A DNA stretch of 64,000 nt, taken from Vibrio hangzhouensis. GTDB taxonomy: Bacteria; Pseudomonadota; Gammaproteobacteria; Enterobacterales; Vibrionaceae. Positions 1-9,501 of this stretch are shown here, one piece after another. A program made the translations under genes and the position numbers. The DNA lies in contig NZ_FNVG01000003.1 of assembly GCF_900107935.1 (NCBI RefSeq), forward strand, positions 186,001 through 250,000, read 5' to 3'. Positions within the stretch are counted from its first letter, which is position 1; the number at the start of each line of letters is the position of its first letter. The notes under the pieces were generated by a model, which ran no database searches, was not told the origin of the DNA, and was given only the letters and a program-made list of their open reading frames with translations.

Positions 1-159
1 GGACAAAGCTTTTCTGATACCGACTATAAAAGTGTCGTGGGTGGCGGGTTCCGCTATCTGGTAGCGCGTCAGTTGAACATGCGGGCCGGAGTCGATGCCG
101 CAAAAGGGCCAGAAGAGTGGGCTTTTTATATTACAATCGGACATGCCTGGCAGCTATAG
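1..159 (+). CDS. Outer-membrane beta-barrel protein, C-terminal end (BamA/TamA surface-antigen type), partial
   Basis: The window opens inside a reading frame that runs from base 1 to a TAG at 157-159, giving the last 52 residues. The visible part has alternating polar and aromatic/hydrophobic residues typical of barrel strands. It contains a Gly-rich segment followed by RYLVARQLNMRAGVD and ends FYITIGHAWQL, which resembles the closing strands of surface-antigen (D15/Omp85-like) barrels. Placement in the outer membrane is inferred from this family resemblance. The N-terminus, signal peptide and any POTRA domains lie outside the window, so the exact family member cannot be named. Confidence 0.55.
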   Translation, partial: GQSFSDTDYKSVVGGGFRYLVARQLNMRAGVDAAKGPEEWAFYITIGHAWQL

Positions 160-172
160 TCTGCGAATATGA

Positions 173-205
173 GCCAGTTAGCCAGCATTCAAGCGGCTAA
201 CTGGC
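173..205. terminator. Perfect 11-bp inverted repeat between convergent genes
   Basis: GCCAGTTAGCC at 173-183 is followed by an 11-nt loop and its exact complement GGCTAACTGGC at 195-205. It sits between the stop of the barrel protein and the stop of the opposing MFS gene. There is no clear T run on either side, so it may be an RNA 3'-end stabiliser rather than a strict intrinsic terminator. Confidence 0.5.
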
Positions 206-213
206 GAGTAGAA

Positions 214-1395
214 TTAACGTCGTCTCATTAATAGCATCAGCCCGGCCAGAATGAGGGTCACTATGATGCTGGCAGCGCAGTAATCGATCACGGCAACAAA
301 ACCGTCGGTTTCGATTAACTGTCCAGCGATGAATGTACCGACTCCAAACCCACCGGCCATCGCAAACAGTAACAAGCCTTGAGTCAATGCCGGCGAGCTA
401 GGGCTTAAGCCGTCAGCAATGGCGGGAATGGCCATATCGAACCAGGAGATTGCTTGCATCAACAACATGATCAGTAAGATAGGGACGATTCCCGATATCG
501 TGGTTCCGACCGCAAGCCACAAGCCAATCGCGGTGACTGCATAGCTCACCAGAGCCGCTATCCAAACGGCATAAGATCCGAATTTTTCAGCACATCGCCC
601 CGCAGGCTCCAATAGCACAATGGTAAGCAAAGCAGAGGCTGCCAGACCAAACGCAGAGTGCCCTAAATCAACCCCAAAGACTTCTTTTATGATGATAGGG
701 CCGGTCTCCATCAAGTTACTGGACGTAAACATCGAGATAAACACGGTCACCAAAAACAGCGTAAATGCGATTAGGGTAGTGCGGGTCTTTTGGGGCTCGA
801 TACTTTCATCGGCCACATCTTCCATGGTCTGGACATGGAGTTGAATTGGCGGAGGCGGGGCAATAAAAACCGCCAGAATTGACACTACAACCAGCGCCAT
901 AAGTACCAACAACTGGTGTTCGTGACTCCAACCGAGCAGACTTACGATACCAATCAGTGTGCCTGCGATGACAATGCCGATAAATTGCAACTGGAACAGA
1001 CGGCTCAAGCCGCGGCTTTGTCCTTCTGCAGGCAGTGCATTGAGGACAAAAGCGGGGTTGAGCACCAACTGAGTAACGGTACCAACACCAATTGCCAGGC
1101 CGACCAGAAGATATAGGTAGGCTTGCGTAGTGGCGAAGTAGAGTAATATCAGTGACAGAAGGTGCGACAGTAGAGCTACTTTCTGCAGTTGACGATGTAT
1201 AGAGAAACGGTCCGCTAACCAGCCAATGAGCGGCGCTGCGACACCAAATAGCCCAATTACTGACATTACGGCTCCCATCAGAGCTCCGCTGCCCGTGCGT
1301 TCGATGATCAGAGGGGTCAGCATCAGCGCGATCCCTACCCACTGCACGACGCCAATCGACATTTGCGCTAAATACCACGGTCGGAAAATTGTCAT
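214..1395 (-). CDS. Major facilitator superfamily (MFS) transporter
   Basis: A 393-residue, very hydrophobic protein with about twelve predicted membrane helices, the usual MFS size. After the first two helices there is a motif-A-like loop, GWLADRFSIHRQ (about residues 58-69). A hydrophilic central stretch near residues 185-205 (many E, D, K, R) separates the two six-helix halves. The protein sits in the inner membrane and should exchange or export a small solute using the proton gradient. The substrate is not readable from sequence. It is a single gene, convergent with the upstream barrel gene and divergent from prfC, so the neighbours give no functional clue. Confidence 0.8.
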   Translation of the reverse strand: MTIFRPWYLAQMSIGVVQWVGIALMLTPLIIERTGSGALMGAVMSVIGLFGVAAPLIGWLADRFSIHRQLQKVALLSHLLSLILLYFATTQAYLYLLVGLAIGVGTVTQLVLNPAFVLNALPAEGQSRGLSRLFQLQFIGIVIAGTLIGIVSLLGWSHEHQLLVLMALVVVSILAVFIAPPPPIQLHVQTMEDVADESIEPQKTRTTLIAFTLFLVTVFISMFTSSNLMETGPIIIKEVFGVDLGHSAFGLAASALLTIVLLEPAGRCAEKFGSYAVWIAALVSYAVTAIGLWLAVGTTISGIVPILLIMLLMQAISWFDMAIPAIADGLSPSSPALTQGLLLFAMAGGFGVGTFIAGQLIETDGFVAVIDYCAASIIVTLILAGLMLLMRRR

Positions 1396-1693
1396 AGATA
1401 ATTACCTGTAAAAAAGAAGAGATAGGTAAGCGCTGTCATCACAGGGTTTATCTATCGCAGCTCATCAATGTACTCAGTGTAAGAGCCCGAAATGAGTTGC
1501 AAAAGTGTATAACCCGTAGTTACCCGAGGGGAGCAGTATGTTACTTGGGCAAAAATCATGGAACAAAACTATTGATTGAGAAACCACGCGAGATCGGTGA
1601 AAATAGCGCCCATTATTTTTTCGACGCCTTCGAATAGCGGCCAATACGTTCGTCATTGGCGGGCTATTCTACAAACCAAGAAGATCGAGATTC

Positions 1694-3283
1694 ATGTCAA
1701 ATCCTCAATTTCAGCAACAAGTGTCTAAGCGTAGAACGTTTGCGATCATCTCTCACCCGGATGCGGGTAAAACCACCATTACTGAAAAAGTTCTGTTATT
1801 CGGAAACGCGATTCAGAAAGCAGGTACAGTAAAAGGCCGCGGCAGTGCGCAGCACGCTAAGTCGGACTGGATGGAAATGGAAAAAGAACGTGGTATCTCG
1901 GTAACAACCTCTGTGATGCAGTTCCCATACAATGACTGCTTGGTTAACCTGCTGGATACTCCTGGACACGAAGACTTCTCGGAAGATACCTATCGTACTT
2001 TGACCGCTGTTGACTCGTGTCTGATGGTGATCGATGCAGCAAAAGGTGTCGAGGATCGTACACGTAAACTGATGGAAGTTACTCGCCTTCGCGATACGCC
2101 GATCGTGACCTTCATGAATAAATTGGACCGTGATGTTCGTGATCCAATGGAAGTGCTAGATGAAGTAGAAAGCGAACTTGGCATGATGTGTGCGCCAATC
2201 TCTTGGCCAATTGGCTGTGGTAAAGAGTTTAAGGGTGTGTATCACATTCACCGTGACGAGACCATTTTGTATGAATCAGGCCATGGCCACGAGATCCAAG
2301 AAGTGCGTATTATCAAAGGACTAGATAACCCAGACCTTGATGCCGCAGTCGGTGAAGATCTTGCTGAGAGCGTACGAGAAGAGCTTGAGCTTGTGATGGG
2401 CGCTTGCCCTGAGTTTGACCTGGAGTCATTCCTTAAAGGTGAACTGACGCCGGTTTATTTTGGTACCGCACTGGGTAACTTTGGTGTTGACCACATGCTA
2501 GATGGCCTGACTAAATGGGCACCAGCACCGCAAACGCGCCAGGCTAATGAGCGTGACGTTGAAGCAACAGAAGAGAAATTCTCTGGTTTCGTATTCAAGA
2601 TCCAGGCAAACATGGATCCGAAACACCGTGACCGTATTGCTTTTATGCGCATCGTATCGGGTACCTACAAGCAAGGCATGAAGATGAACCATGTACGTAC
2701 TGGTAAAAACGTCAGTATTTCTGATGCGGTAACCTTTATGGCGGGTGACCGTGCGCGTGCAGAAAACGCGTATGCAGGAGACATCATCGGTCTTCATAAC
2801 CATGGTACGATTCAGATTGGTGATACTTTTACTCAAGGTGAATCACTGAAGTTCTCTGGTATTCCGAACTTCGCACCAGAATTGTTCCGTCGTATTCGCC
2901 TAAAAGATCCATTGAAACAGAAACAGCTACTTAAGGGTCTGGTTCAGCTTTCTGAAGAAGGTGCGGTACAGGTATTCCGCCCACTACAGAATAACGATCT
3001 GATCGTGGGTGCGGTCGGTGTGCTTCAGTTTGATGTGGTTGTGGCTCGTCTTAAGTCCGAGTACAACGTAGAAGCGATTTATGAAAGCGTAAATGTCGCA
3101 ACGGCTCGCTGGATTGAGTGCGACGACGACAAAAAACTGGAAGAGTTCAAGCGTAAGAACCAGCAGAACCTTGCTCTGGACGGCGGCGATAACCTAAGTT
3201 ATGTCGCACCAACTATGGTCAACTTGAACTTAGCGAAAGAGCGTTTTCCGGATATTCAGTTCCGTGCAACGCGTGAGCACTAA
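1694..3283 (+). CDS. prfC: Peptide chain release factor 3 (RF3)
   Basis: A 529-residue translational GTPase that recycles RF1/RF2 from the ribosome after termination. The GTP-binding motifs are intact: P-loop HPDAGKTT at residues 21-28, switch II DTPG at 88-91 followed by HEDF, and NKLD at 142-145. Length and the N-terminal start match the RF3 family (528-530 residues). It is a single gene with its own terminator immediately downstream, and it starts about 300 bp from the divergent MFS gene. Confidence 0.97.
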   Translation: MSNPQFQQQVSKRRTFAIISHPDAGKTTITEKVLLFGNAIQKAGTVKGRGSAQHAKSDWMEMEKERGISVTTSVMQFPYNDCLVNLLDTPGHEDFSEDTYRTLTAVDSCLMVIDAAKGVEDRTRKLMEVTRLRDTPIVTFMNKLDRDVRDPMEVLDEVESELGMMCAPISWPIGCGKEFKGVYHIHRDETILYESGHGHEIQEVRIIKGLDNPDLDAAVGEDLAESVREELELVMGACPEFDLESFLKGELTPVYFGTALGNFGVDHMLDGLTKWAPAPQTRQANERDVEATEEKFSGFVFKIQANMDPKHRDRIAFMRIVSGTYKQGMKMNHVRTGKNVSISDAVTFMAGDRARAENAYAGDIIGLHNHGTIQIGDTFTQGESLKFSGIPNFAPELFRRIRLKDPLKQKQLLKGLVQLSEEGAVQVFRPLQNNDLIVGAVGVLQFDVVVARLKSEYNVEAIYESVNVATARWIECDDDKKLEEFKRKNQQNLALDGGDNLSYVAPTMVNLNLAKERFPDIQFRATREH

Positions 3284-3310
3284 TCGCTAAGTACAGCAAC
3301 ACGGAAAATA

Positions 3311-3340
3311 AAAAACCGCTCTAATGAGCGGTTTTTTTTA
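3311..3340. terminator. Bidirectional intrinsic terminator (prfC / nucleoside ABC operon)
   Basis: ACCGCTC and GAGCGGT form a stem with a TAAT loop, flanked by A5 on the left and T8 on the right, so it can act on both strands. It lies between the convergent prfC and the last gene of the nucleoside ABC operon. Confidence 0.9.
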
Positions 3341-3374
3341 TCTCCGGTAGAGGAGGGGGCAGACATCGTTAGTG

Positions 3375-4346
3375 CTACTCGCGCTCTTTTGCGTAAGGCA
3401 CACCGATGGCTTTCGGTGCGATGGCTTTTCCAATGAAGCCTGCCAATAGGAATACGGTTAGTACATAAGGTATTGCTTCAATCGCCTGTACTGGGATCGG
3501 GAAATCGCCAATGGTGACGCCTTGCATACGAATAGCCAGTGCGTCTAAGAAGCCAAACAGCAAACAGGCACCCATAGCGGTAAATGGACGCCATTTACCA
3601 AAGATAAGGGCAGCCAGTGCCATATAGCCTTTACCGGCACTCATATTCGGAATGAATTGTGCTGTTTGTGCAACCGACAGGTAAACACCACCAATCCCCA
3701 CCAGAACACCACAGATAGCCACTGCTGCATAACGCATCCCTACAACCGAGATACCGGCAGTGTCGACTGCAGAAGGTGACTCACCTACCGCTCGCAGGCG
3801 CAAGCCAAAGCGGGTTCGGAATAGTAGGTACCAACAGGCTGGCACGATGAATACCACCAGATAGACCAGAATCGAGTGTCCGCTGATGAGCTCTGAATAG
3901 ATATGCCCAAGGACAGGAATATCCGCAACAGCGTCGGCACCAGGGAAGGTGATCGGCGCAAAACGTGCGTCCCCTGACAGAGCCGGAGTCTGACCACCTT
4001 GCTGGAACCAGTGGCGGCCCAATGTGATTGTCAAACCAGCTGCAAGGATGTTGATAGCCATACCACTGACTACCTGATCTCCGCGGTGGGTAATACAGGC
4101 AAAGCCATGCAGCAGTGCCAGCAGTACAGAAACGCCAACACCAGCAAACAGACCTAGCCATGCTGAGCCCGTTATGTGAGCAGTCGCTGCACCAGCAAAT
4201 GCAGCAGCAAGCAGTTTGCCTTCCAGAGCGATGTTAACAATACCTGAGCGTTCACAAAACATGCCAGCCAGAGAGGCCAGAATCAGCGGTGTCGCCACAC
4301 GTAGGGTGGCATCAAGCATGAGAATAATCGTTTCAAACATAATCAA
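3375..4346 (-). CDS. Nucleoside ABC transporter permease (NupQ/YufQ-like)
   Basis: A 323-residue integral membrane protein of the BPD_transp_2 (branched-chain amino acid/ribose type) permease family. It has 8-10 hydrophobic segments and the family feature NIALEGKLL near residues 38-46, close to the 'NIGxEGQ' signature of the paired permease. It is the last gene of a four-gene operon. Its ATG overlaps the stop of the preceding permease (4343-4346, ATGA), so the two are translationally coupled and expected to form a heterodimeric channel in the inner membrane. The nucleoside substrate is inferred from the BMP-family binding protein and from the nearby nupC and deo genes. Confidence 0.88.
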   Translation of the reverse strand: MIMFETIILMLDATLRVATPLILASLAGMFCERSGIVNIALEGKLLAAAFAGAATAHITGSAWLGLFAGVGVSVLLALLHGFACITHRGDQVVSGMAINILAAGLTITLGRHWFQQGGQTPALSGDARFAPITFPGADAVADIPVLGHIYSELISGHSILVYLVVFIVPACWYLLFRTRFGLRLRAVGESPSAVDTAGISVVGMRYAAVAICGVLVGIGGVYLSVAQTAQFIPNMSAGKGYMALAALIFGKWRPFTAMGACLLFGFLDALAIRMQGVTIGDFPIPVQAIEAIPYVLTVFLLAGFIGKAIAPKAIGVPYAKERE

Positions 4347-5473
4347 GCGACTCCTTTCTCTGCTTGTTGCTTATGGTTGTTTTTACCAAAAAGCTTGAGG
4401 TATGTTTTTTCCAGTGACGGACGGAACATATGCTCGAGTGCGCCAGAGAACAGAATCACCAAACCCTGCAACACCACCACGATGTTACGGTCGACACCGT
4501 ACTCAAAACTCAACTCAGCGCCACCCTGGTAAAGGAAACCAAACAGTAAACTTGCCAGCAATACACCAACAGGATGATTACGGCCCATAAGGGCAACCGC
4601 AATACCGGTAAATCCAAATCCTTCAACAAAGTTGAGTTTGATTTGGTGCAGTTCACCTTGCAGAACGTTAAGGCCAAAGAAGCCAGCCAACATACCGGAA
4701 ATTAACATCGTCAGAATAATGATCTTAACGTATTTGATGCCCGCATAGCTGGCCGCTGAAGGGTTTGAACCGACCGAACGAATCTCGTAGCCCCAGCGGG
4801 AGTGCCACATAAAGAGCCAGACAAACAAACAACACAGCAGTGCAAAGATAAAGCTGAGGTTCATCGGGCTAGGTGCCATCTCAATACCTACGACGGCAAG
4901 CATTTCATGCATTTTAGGCAGCCAGCTCGATACTGCAAATACGCGACTTTCTGTTGCCATGGTGTTTTCTGGCTTAAGAATGTCTACTAGCAGGTACGCC
5001 ATCAATGAAGAGGCGATAAAGTTGAACATGATAGTGGTGATTACGATGTGTGAACCGCGTTTTGCCTGCAGGTAAGCCGGAATAAACGCCCACGCAGCCC
5101 CAAATAGTCCACCAGCGATAATGGCGACAGGAAACACGATATACCAAGGCGCATATTCACCTAAGGTCAGACAGACGAGACCGACCCCCAAACCGCCGAT
5201 GTAGGCCTGACCTTCACCACCGATATTGAACAAACCTGCGTGGAAGGCCACGGCAACAGCCAGTCCGGTAAAAATAAAGCCAGTGGCGTAATACATGGTG
5301 TAGCCGAAACCTTCAGCGTAACCAAACGCACCGGTCCACATCACTTTCGCGGCATCAATAGGGTTAATATCGATGTACATAAACAGCAGGGCAGACACCA
5401 GAAACGCAACCAGAACATTAATTGCGGGTAGTAGTGCCACCGTTACCCAAGCTGGTACTCTTGCTTGGCTCAT
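4343..5473 (-). CDS. Nucleoside ABC transporter permease (NupP/YufP-like)
   Basis: A 376-residue membrane permease of the same BPD_transp_2 family, longer than its partner as is usual for the first permease of BMP-type systems. NIGGEGQAYIGGLG (about residues 84-97) is the characteristic permease loop. The start ATG overlaps the ATPase stop by four bases (5470-5473) and its own stop overlaps the next permease start, so ATPase and both permeases form one coupled unit. The C-terminal tail after the last helix is basic and cytoplasmic. Confidence 0.88.
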   Translation of the reverse strand: MSQARVPAWVTVALLPAINVLVAFLVSALLFMYIDINPIDAAKVMWTGAFGYAEGFGYTMYYATGFIFTGLAVAVAFHAGLFNIGGEGQAYIGGLGVGLVCLTLGEYAPWYIVFPVAIIAGGLFGAAWAFIPAYLQAKRGSHIVITTIMFNFIASSLMAYLLVDILKPENTMATESRVFAVSSWLPKMHEMLAVVGIEMAPSPMNLSFIFALLCCLFVWLFMWHSRWGYEIRSVGSNPSAASYAGIKYVKIIILTMLISGMLAGFFGLNVLQGELHQIKLNFVEGFGFTGIAVALMGRNHPVGVLLASLLFGFLYQGGAELSFEYGVDRNIVVVLQGLVILFSGALEHMFRPSLEKTYLKLFGKNNHKQQAEKGVA

Positions 5474-7050
5474 GCGCTTTCTCCTTGCTGCTCAGCCTGC
5501 TTATTCGAAGCTTTAAGGTGATCTGGCATAATATTCGCCATCATCAGACCTAGTGTTTTCTCATCGGCATCTTCGATGGAGACTTCACCTACGATAGAGC
5601 CATCAAAGACCACCAGAATACGGTCAGAAAGACTGAGGATTTCATCCAGTTCAACTGATACTAAGAGCACGGCTTTATCTTCATCACGTGCTGCAATGAT
5701 TTGCTGGTGGATGTATTCAATCGCACCAATATCGACGCCACGGGTTGGTTGACCGACGAGCAGTACGTCCGGGTTTTGCTCCATCTCGCGGGCAATCACT
5801 AGCTTTTGCTGATTTCCCCCCGAAAAGTTAGCAGTCTTAAGAGTAGTATCATTAGGACGCACGTCCCATTTGTCCATGCTCGCCTGACAACTTTCTTTAA
5901 TGGCTTGCTTGTCCTGCAGTAGCCCTTTGTTGTATTGAGGTAAGTGGTGATAACCCAATATGTAAGCTTCCTGAGCTTCAAATTTGTTGATCAACCCCTG
6001 CTTGTGGCGGTCTTCAGGAATGTGACCCACACCAATCGCACGTACTTGCTGTGGATCCAGTGGGTGGTGTTTATCGATATGACTACCGTTTAGTTCGATG
6101 CGGCCGGAATGAGGTTGAAGAATACCTGAGAGTAGTCCTAGAATTTCAGACTGACCGTTCCCTGATACCCCGGCAATACCAACGACTTCACCTTGCCTTA
6201 CACCAAAGTTAACGCTTTTGACGCGTTCAACACCGGCATCGTCGAAATACTGGAGGTTTTCGACTTTGATCAATTCTTTCTTAGGCGTTGAAGCGGACTT
6301 GTCGACTTTAAGGCGAACTTTACGACCCACCATCAGCTCAGCCAACTCTTCTTTATTGGTATTTGCCGTCACCACATGCTCAACCATCGTACCCTGACGC
6401 ATGACTGAAATGTTGTCTGTAATAGCGAGTACTTCACGCAGTTTGTGCGTGATGATCATTACTGTGGTGCCCTGGGCTCTGAGCTTATCCAAAATACGGA
6501 ATAAATGATCGGCTTCTTGTGGGGTGAGTACCCCTGTTGGCTCATCAAGAATGAGGATCTTTGCCCCGCGATACAGTGCTTTTAGTATCTCGACGCGTTG
6601 TTGAAGGCCAACGGGGAGTTCACCCACAACGGCGTCCAGTGGCACTTCCAGACCATAGTCTTCTGCCAATGACTTCAATTTTTTGCGGGCCTTGCCCAAG
6701 CTTTCTTGTAGCTTCCACCCGTCTTCTGCACCGAGAACAATGTTCTCTAATACGGTAAATGTTTCAACCAACATAAAGTGTTGGTGGACCATACCAATGC
6801 CGGCCTTAATGGCTTCTTGAGAGTTAGCTGGCTTGTATGGTGCGCCGTTTACGGTCATTTCACCCGCATCGGCATGATAAAATCCGTAAATAATACTCAT
6901 AAGAGTGGACTTGCCGGCACCATTCTCACCAATGATGCCGTGAATCGTGCCTTTAGGAACGGAAAGGTCGATGGCTCGGTTTGCGTGTACTGCACCAAAG
7001 CGTTTGTCGATCTGTTTCAGTTCGATGGCAATAGAATGTCCATTTGTCAC
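5470..7050 (-). CDS. Nucleoside ABC transporter, duplicated ATP-binding protein (NupO/YufO-like)
   Basis: A 526-residue protein with two fused ABC ATPase domains. The first has Walker [10 protein letters not shown] (about 40-48), a degenerate signature LPVGLQQRVEILKAL and Walker B ILILDEPTGVL. The second has a weakened P-loop (GVSGNGQSE), a good signature FSGGNQQKLVIARE and Walker B with Gln in place of Glu (VLLVGQPTRGVD), the asymmetric pattern known from ribose/BMP-type transporters. It energises the two downstream permeases. It lies 114 bp downstream of the binding-protein gene, and a strong hairpin occupies that gap. Confidence 0.9.
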   Translation of the reverse strand: MTNGHSIAIELKQIDKRFGAVHANRAIDLSVPKGTIHGIIGENGAGKSTLMSIIYGFYHADAGEMTVNGAPYKPANSQEAIKAGIGMVHQHFMLVETFTVLENIVLGAEDGWKLQESLGKARKKLKSLAEDYGLEVPLDAVVGELPVGLQQRVEILKALYRGAKILILDEPTGVLTPQEADHLFRILDKLRAQGTTVMIITHKLREVLAITDNISVMRQGTMVEHVVTANTNKEELAELMVGRKVRLKVDKSASTPKKELIKVENLQYFDDAGVERVKSVNFGVRQGEVVGIAGVSGNGQSEILGLLSGILQPHSGRIELNGSHIDKHHPLDPQQVRAIGVGHIPEDRHKQGLINKFEAQEAYILGYHHLPQYNKGLLQDKQAIKESCQASMDKWDVRPNDTTLKTANFSGGNQQKLVIAREMEQNPDVLLVGQPTRGVDIGAIEYIHQQIIAARDEDKAVLLVSVELDEILSLSDRILVVFDGSIVGEVSIEDADEKTLGLMMANIMPDHLKASNKQAEQQGESA

Positions 7051-7071
7051 TTGATACTGCCTTATAATTAT

Positions 7072-7097
7072 ACGCCGCTGTTTTTAGGCAGCGGCGT
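7072..7097 (-). terminator. Intergenic hairpin between binding-protein and ATPase genes
   Basis: ACGCCGCTG (7072-7080) and CAGCGGCGT (7089-7097) form a perfect 9-bp stem with an 8-nt loop just after the BMP gene stop on the minus strand. No T run follows on that strand, so it more likely blocks 3' exonucleases or causes partial attenuation than full termination. Confidence 0.6.
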
Positions 7098-7164
7098 TGT
7101 TATTTTTACCTAGGTTATTGATATTAATCGAATAAACCAGGTCTTCATTCTGAGCGAGGAGTGC

Positions 7165-8160
7165 TTAGAAGTTACAGGTGTTGTCAGACATGTAGTCATG
7201 TACCTGGATATTGCCAGCGATGATGTCCGCTTGCAGGCCGTCCAAGTATGACTTCATTTCAGCTGTGATCAGGTCTTTGTTGTGATCGTCGTATGCCCAC
7301 TCAACAGCACCTTCTTTAAGACCAAGAACTTTGATGCCTGCTTGCCAAGTGCCTTTCTCTGCTTCATCCCAGGTGTTGTAAGCGGCAACGCCGACTTTTT
7401 TAACCATAGAGGTCAGCATAGTGCCTGGCTGTAGGTGGTTTTGGTTAGAGTCAACACCGATGGCATATTTGCCTGCATCTTTCGCAGCCTGATAAACACC
7501 CATACCTGTGCCACCAGCTGCCGCATAAACAACGTCAACACCTTTTGAGAACTGAGACTTAGCAAGCTCAGAGCCTTTCGCTGGATCGGCGAACGCCGCT
7601 GGTGTAGAACCTGTCATGTTCTGGAATGTTTCGACTTGTGGGTTTGCGTATTTAGCACCTTGACGGTAGCCACACTCGAACTTACGGATCAGTGGAATAT
7701 CCATACCACCAACAAAGCCAACTTTCGCCGTTTCAGATGCTTTTGCTGCCAGTGCACCCACCAAGAAAGAACCTTCGTGCTCTTTAAAGACGATTGATTG
7801 AACGTTTGGCTTATCAACAACCATGTCGATGATAGTGAATTGAATGTCAGGGAACTCGGTAGCCACTTTTTCAACGGCTGAAGCCATGTTAAAGCCTACT
7901 GCTACGATTGGCGTAAAACCACGACTTGCTAGACGACGCAGACCCTGTTCACGCTGAGCTTCGTTTTGCGGTTCAAATTCACGCACTTTAATGCCTTTGT
8001 CAGCATTGAAGACTTTTACACCGTTTTGGAATACGGCTTCGTTGAACGACTTGTCGAATTTACCTGCTGTATCGTAAACCACTGCTGGTTTTGCTGCGAA
8101 CGCGCCAAATGAAGTTACGGCTACTGCGAGCGCAGACATTTTTAGAATAGTTTTTTTCAC
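7165..8160 (-). CDS. BMP-family nucleoside-binding protein (periplasmic component of ABC importer)
   Basis: A 331-residue periplasmic binding protein of the basic membrane protein (BMP/PnrA) family. I place the start at the GTG (8160-8158), which is preceded by AAGGGA at a good distance and gives a clean signal peptide: MKKTILK, a hydrophobic core, then AFAA. An in-frame ATG 23 codons upstream would put a long non-signal extension in front. No lipobox Cys is visible, so the mature protein is probably soluble in the periplasm. Family features include DKSFNEAVFQ near the mature N-terminus and PAKGSELAKSQF. It is the first gene of the nucleoside ABC operon. Confidence 0.9.
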   Translation of the reverse strand: MKKTILKMSALAVAVTSFGAFAAKPAVVYDTAGKFDKSFNEAVFQNGVKVFNADKGIKVREFEPQNEAQREQGLRRLASRGFTPIVAVGFNMASAVEKVATEFPDIQFTIIDMVVDKPNVQSIVFKEHEGSFLVGALAAKASETAKVGFVGGMDIPLIRKFECGYRQGAKYANPQVETFQNMTGSTPAAFADPAKGSELAKSQFSKGVDVVYAAAGGTGMGVYQAAKDAGKYAIGVDSNQNHLQPGTMLTSMVKKVGVAAYNTWDEAEKGTWQAGIKVLGLKEGAVEWAYDDHNKDLITAEMKSYLDGLQADIIAGNIQVHDYMSDNTCNF

Positions 8161-8474
8161 GATCAATTCCCTTGTAGTGTCGAATGATGGGGTATCATTG
8201 ACGATTCGATAGGCTAGGCTAATCCACATAGTATGTGCCTAGAAAGTGGTCGCTTGTAAACGACACCAAAATGACGATAGAGACAAATTGTGTGGTTTAC
8301 AAACAATAGGCAACATTTTATCGTTTGCGTATGTGAAAAAAAACAGTTTGCATCTCAGCATTGAGGGGTAAGTCACAACTTAGTGATAAAACTCTAACTA
8401 TTGCGCTACCCTTTGAATAGCAAGGCATTGCGATATCATTAATTGCAATCGATTACATCTCGCACAGGTAAATT
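8161..8474. promoter_or_regulatory. Divergent control region: nucleoside ABC operon / DUF5363-yjjV
   Basis: This 314-bp gap carries the leader of the minus-strand ABC operon and the promoter of the DUF5363-yjjV pair. TCGTTTGCGT at 8321-8330 matches a half of the PurR/CytR-type LacI operator, and the same CGTTTGCG occurs in front of deoC at 11003-11010. TTGCAATCGATTACA at 8443-8457 is a second LacI-family-like element. No CRP site with both halves intact was seen. Assignment to CytR or PurR is inference. Confidence 0.4.
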
Positions 8475-8600
8475 ATGATGATAAAACTGCTCAAAAGATG
8501 GCTTAAAAAATACGACGAATGGTGTGCTTCCATGGGACTGACGCCAGAAAATAAACGCAGCTGTGTCCCTTATAAGAAAGAGCCACGTGATGATGATTGA
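8475..8600 (+). CDS. Small DUF5363-type protein
   Basis: A 41-residue ORF that is easily missed. It begins MMIKLLKRWLKKYDEWC, continues SMGLTPENKRSCVP and ends in acidic residues (EPRDDD). The pattern 'RxxKKYDEWCxxxGLTPExxRSCVP' matches the short DUF5363 family as I recall it from Vibrio and Pasteurellaceae, where it lies next to tatD-type genes. The last 11 bases overlap the start of yjjV, which indicates translational coupling. Function is unknown. The two Cys residues (C17 and C30) and the strongly basic amphipathic N-terminus are the only distinctive traits. Confidence 0.75.
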   Translation: MMIKLLKRWLKKYDEWCASMGLTPENKRSCVPYKKEPRDDD

Positions 8601-9375
8601 TACCCACTGCCACCTCGACCTGGTGGCAAAAAAGAAAAATCTGCATCAGGTGCTAAAGGAGGCAAAGCGAGCAGAGGTTAGAGCGATGATCGTTCCTGGG
8701 ATCAACGTCAACAACTGGCCTGAAATTGAGCAGCTTGCTCATGAACATAGTGACGTCTACTTCGCTCTAGGGTTTCATCCCCTCTTTATCGAAGAAAACT
8801 GCAAACAAGGAGCCGAGCAACTCTTGGAGCGGATTCCTCTGGCGCTGGCGTCAAAAAAATGCGTGGCGATTGGTGAATGTGGCCTCGACTTTTATTTTGG
8901 CAGAGAGCAAGAGTCACAGCAGAAAATGTTGTTGGCTGAGCAAGTCCGCATTGCCAACCAGTTCCAACTTCCCGTCATTCTTCATTGTCGCAAGGCCCAC
9001 CAGGACATGATTTCACTTCTTAAACAACATCGTCCTCTATATGGAGGTGTTATTCATGGCTTTAGTGGTAGCTATCAACAAGCGATGGATTACGTCATGC
9101 TGGGACTTAAAATTGGCATTGGCGGGGTTATCACGTATGAAAGAGCGCGCAAAACCCGCACAACTATCGCCGCTTTACCTTTAGAAAGTCTGGTTTTAGA
9201 AACGGATGCTCCCGATATGCCACTAAGTGGGTATCAAGGGCAGATTAATGAACCAAAAATGGTGAATATGGTTCTATCTTCGCTTATTGTGCTGAGAAAT
9301 GAAAATGAGCAAACGGTTACGTCACAGCTATGGAAAAATAGCAAATCAACGTTTAATTTTTGTGATATAAATTGA
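8590..9375 (+). CDS. yjjV: TatD-family metal-dependent hydrolase (YjjV-like)
   Basis: A 261-residue TatD-family TIM-barrel hydrolase, most likely a 3'-5' DNA exonuclease or related phosphoesterase. The metal ligands are visible: HCH in MIDTHCHLD at the N-terminus, the Glu of IGECGLDF, the His of LHCRKAHQD and HGFSGS, and the Asp of ETDAPDMPL. I use the ATG at 8590 so that the HxH motif is near the start as in the family. An in-frame upstream ATG at 8563 would place it deep inside the DUF5363 gene. In enterobacteria yjjV also lies beside deoCABD, which supports the name. Confidence 0.85.
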   Translation: MMIDTHCHLDLVAKKKNLHQVLKEAKRAEVRAMIVPGINVNNWPEIEQLAHEHSDVYFALGFHPLFIEENCKQGAEQLLERIPLALASKKCVAIGECGLDFYFGREQESQQKMLLAEQVRIANQFQLPVILHCRKAHQDMISLLKQHRPLYGGVIHGFSGSYQQAMDYVMLGLKIGIGGVITYERARKTRTTIAALPLESLVLETDAPDMPLSGYQGQINEPKMVNMVLSSLIVLRNENEQTVTSQLWKNSKSTFNFCDIN

Positions 9376-9413
9376 TCTTAATTGTAAATTCGAAAACGAT
9401 TGCAGGATCTCTT

Positions 9414-9429
9414 TGTGATACACTTCACA
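9414..9429 (+). promoter_or_regulatory. CRP site upstream of nupC
   Basis: TGTGATACACTTCACA has both CRP half-sites intact (TGTGA-N6-TCACA). Its centre is 52 bp upstream of a second weaker half-site (TGTGA at 9466-9470) and about 92 bp before the start expected from the TATAAT at 9502-9507. This is the spacing of tandem CRP sites at CytR-controlled promoters such as E. coli deoP2. Confidence 0.75.
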
Positions 9430-9501
9430 AAAATGTGTGTATCTTTTATGTGTTGAATACGAAAGTGTGAGGGGGGTACTACTTTCTTTTCTGTGGCTTT
9501 G

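Noticed and set aside
806..1378. Long opposite- or shifted-frame ORFs inside known genes (for example 806-1378, 34788-35030, 62599-63177)
   Set aside because: They lie fully within well-supported genes, show no family resemblance and have biased composition typical of shadow frames.
1396..1693. Small ORF (1474-1656, minus strand) in the MFS-prfC gap
   Set aside because: No ribosome site, arginine-rich start and no recognisable family. The stretch is more simply the two divergent promoters.
8161..8229. A 23-residue extension of the BMP binding protein starting at an upstream ATG
   Set aside because: It would hide the signal peptide. The GTG at 8160 with AAGGGA in front gives a standard one.
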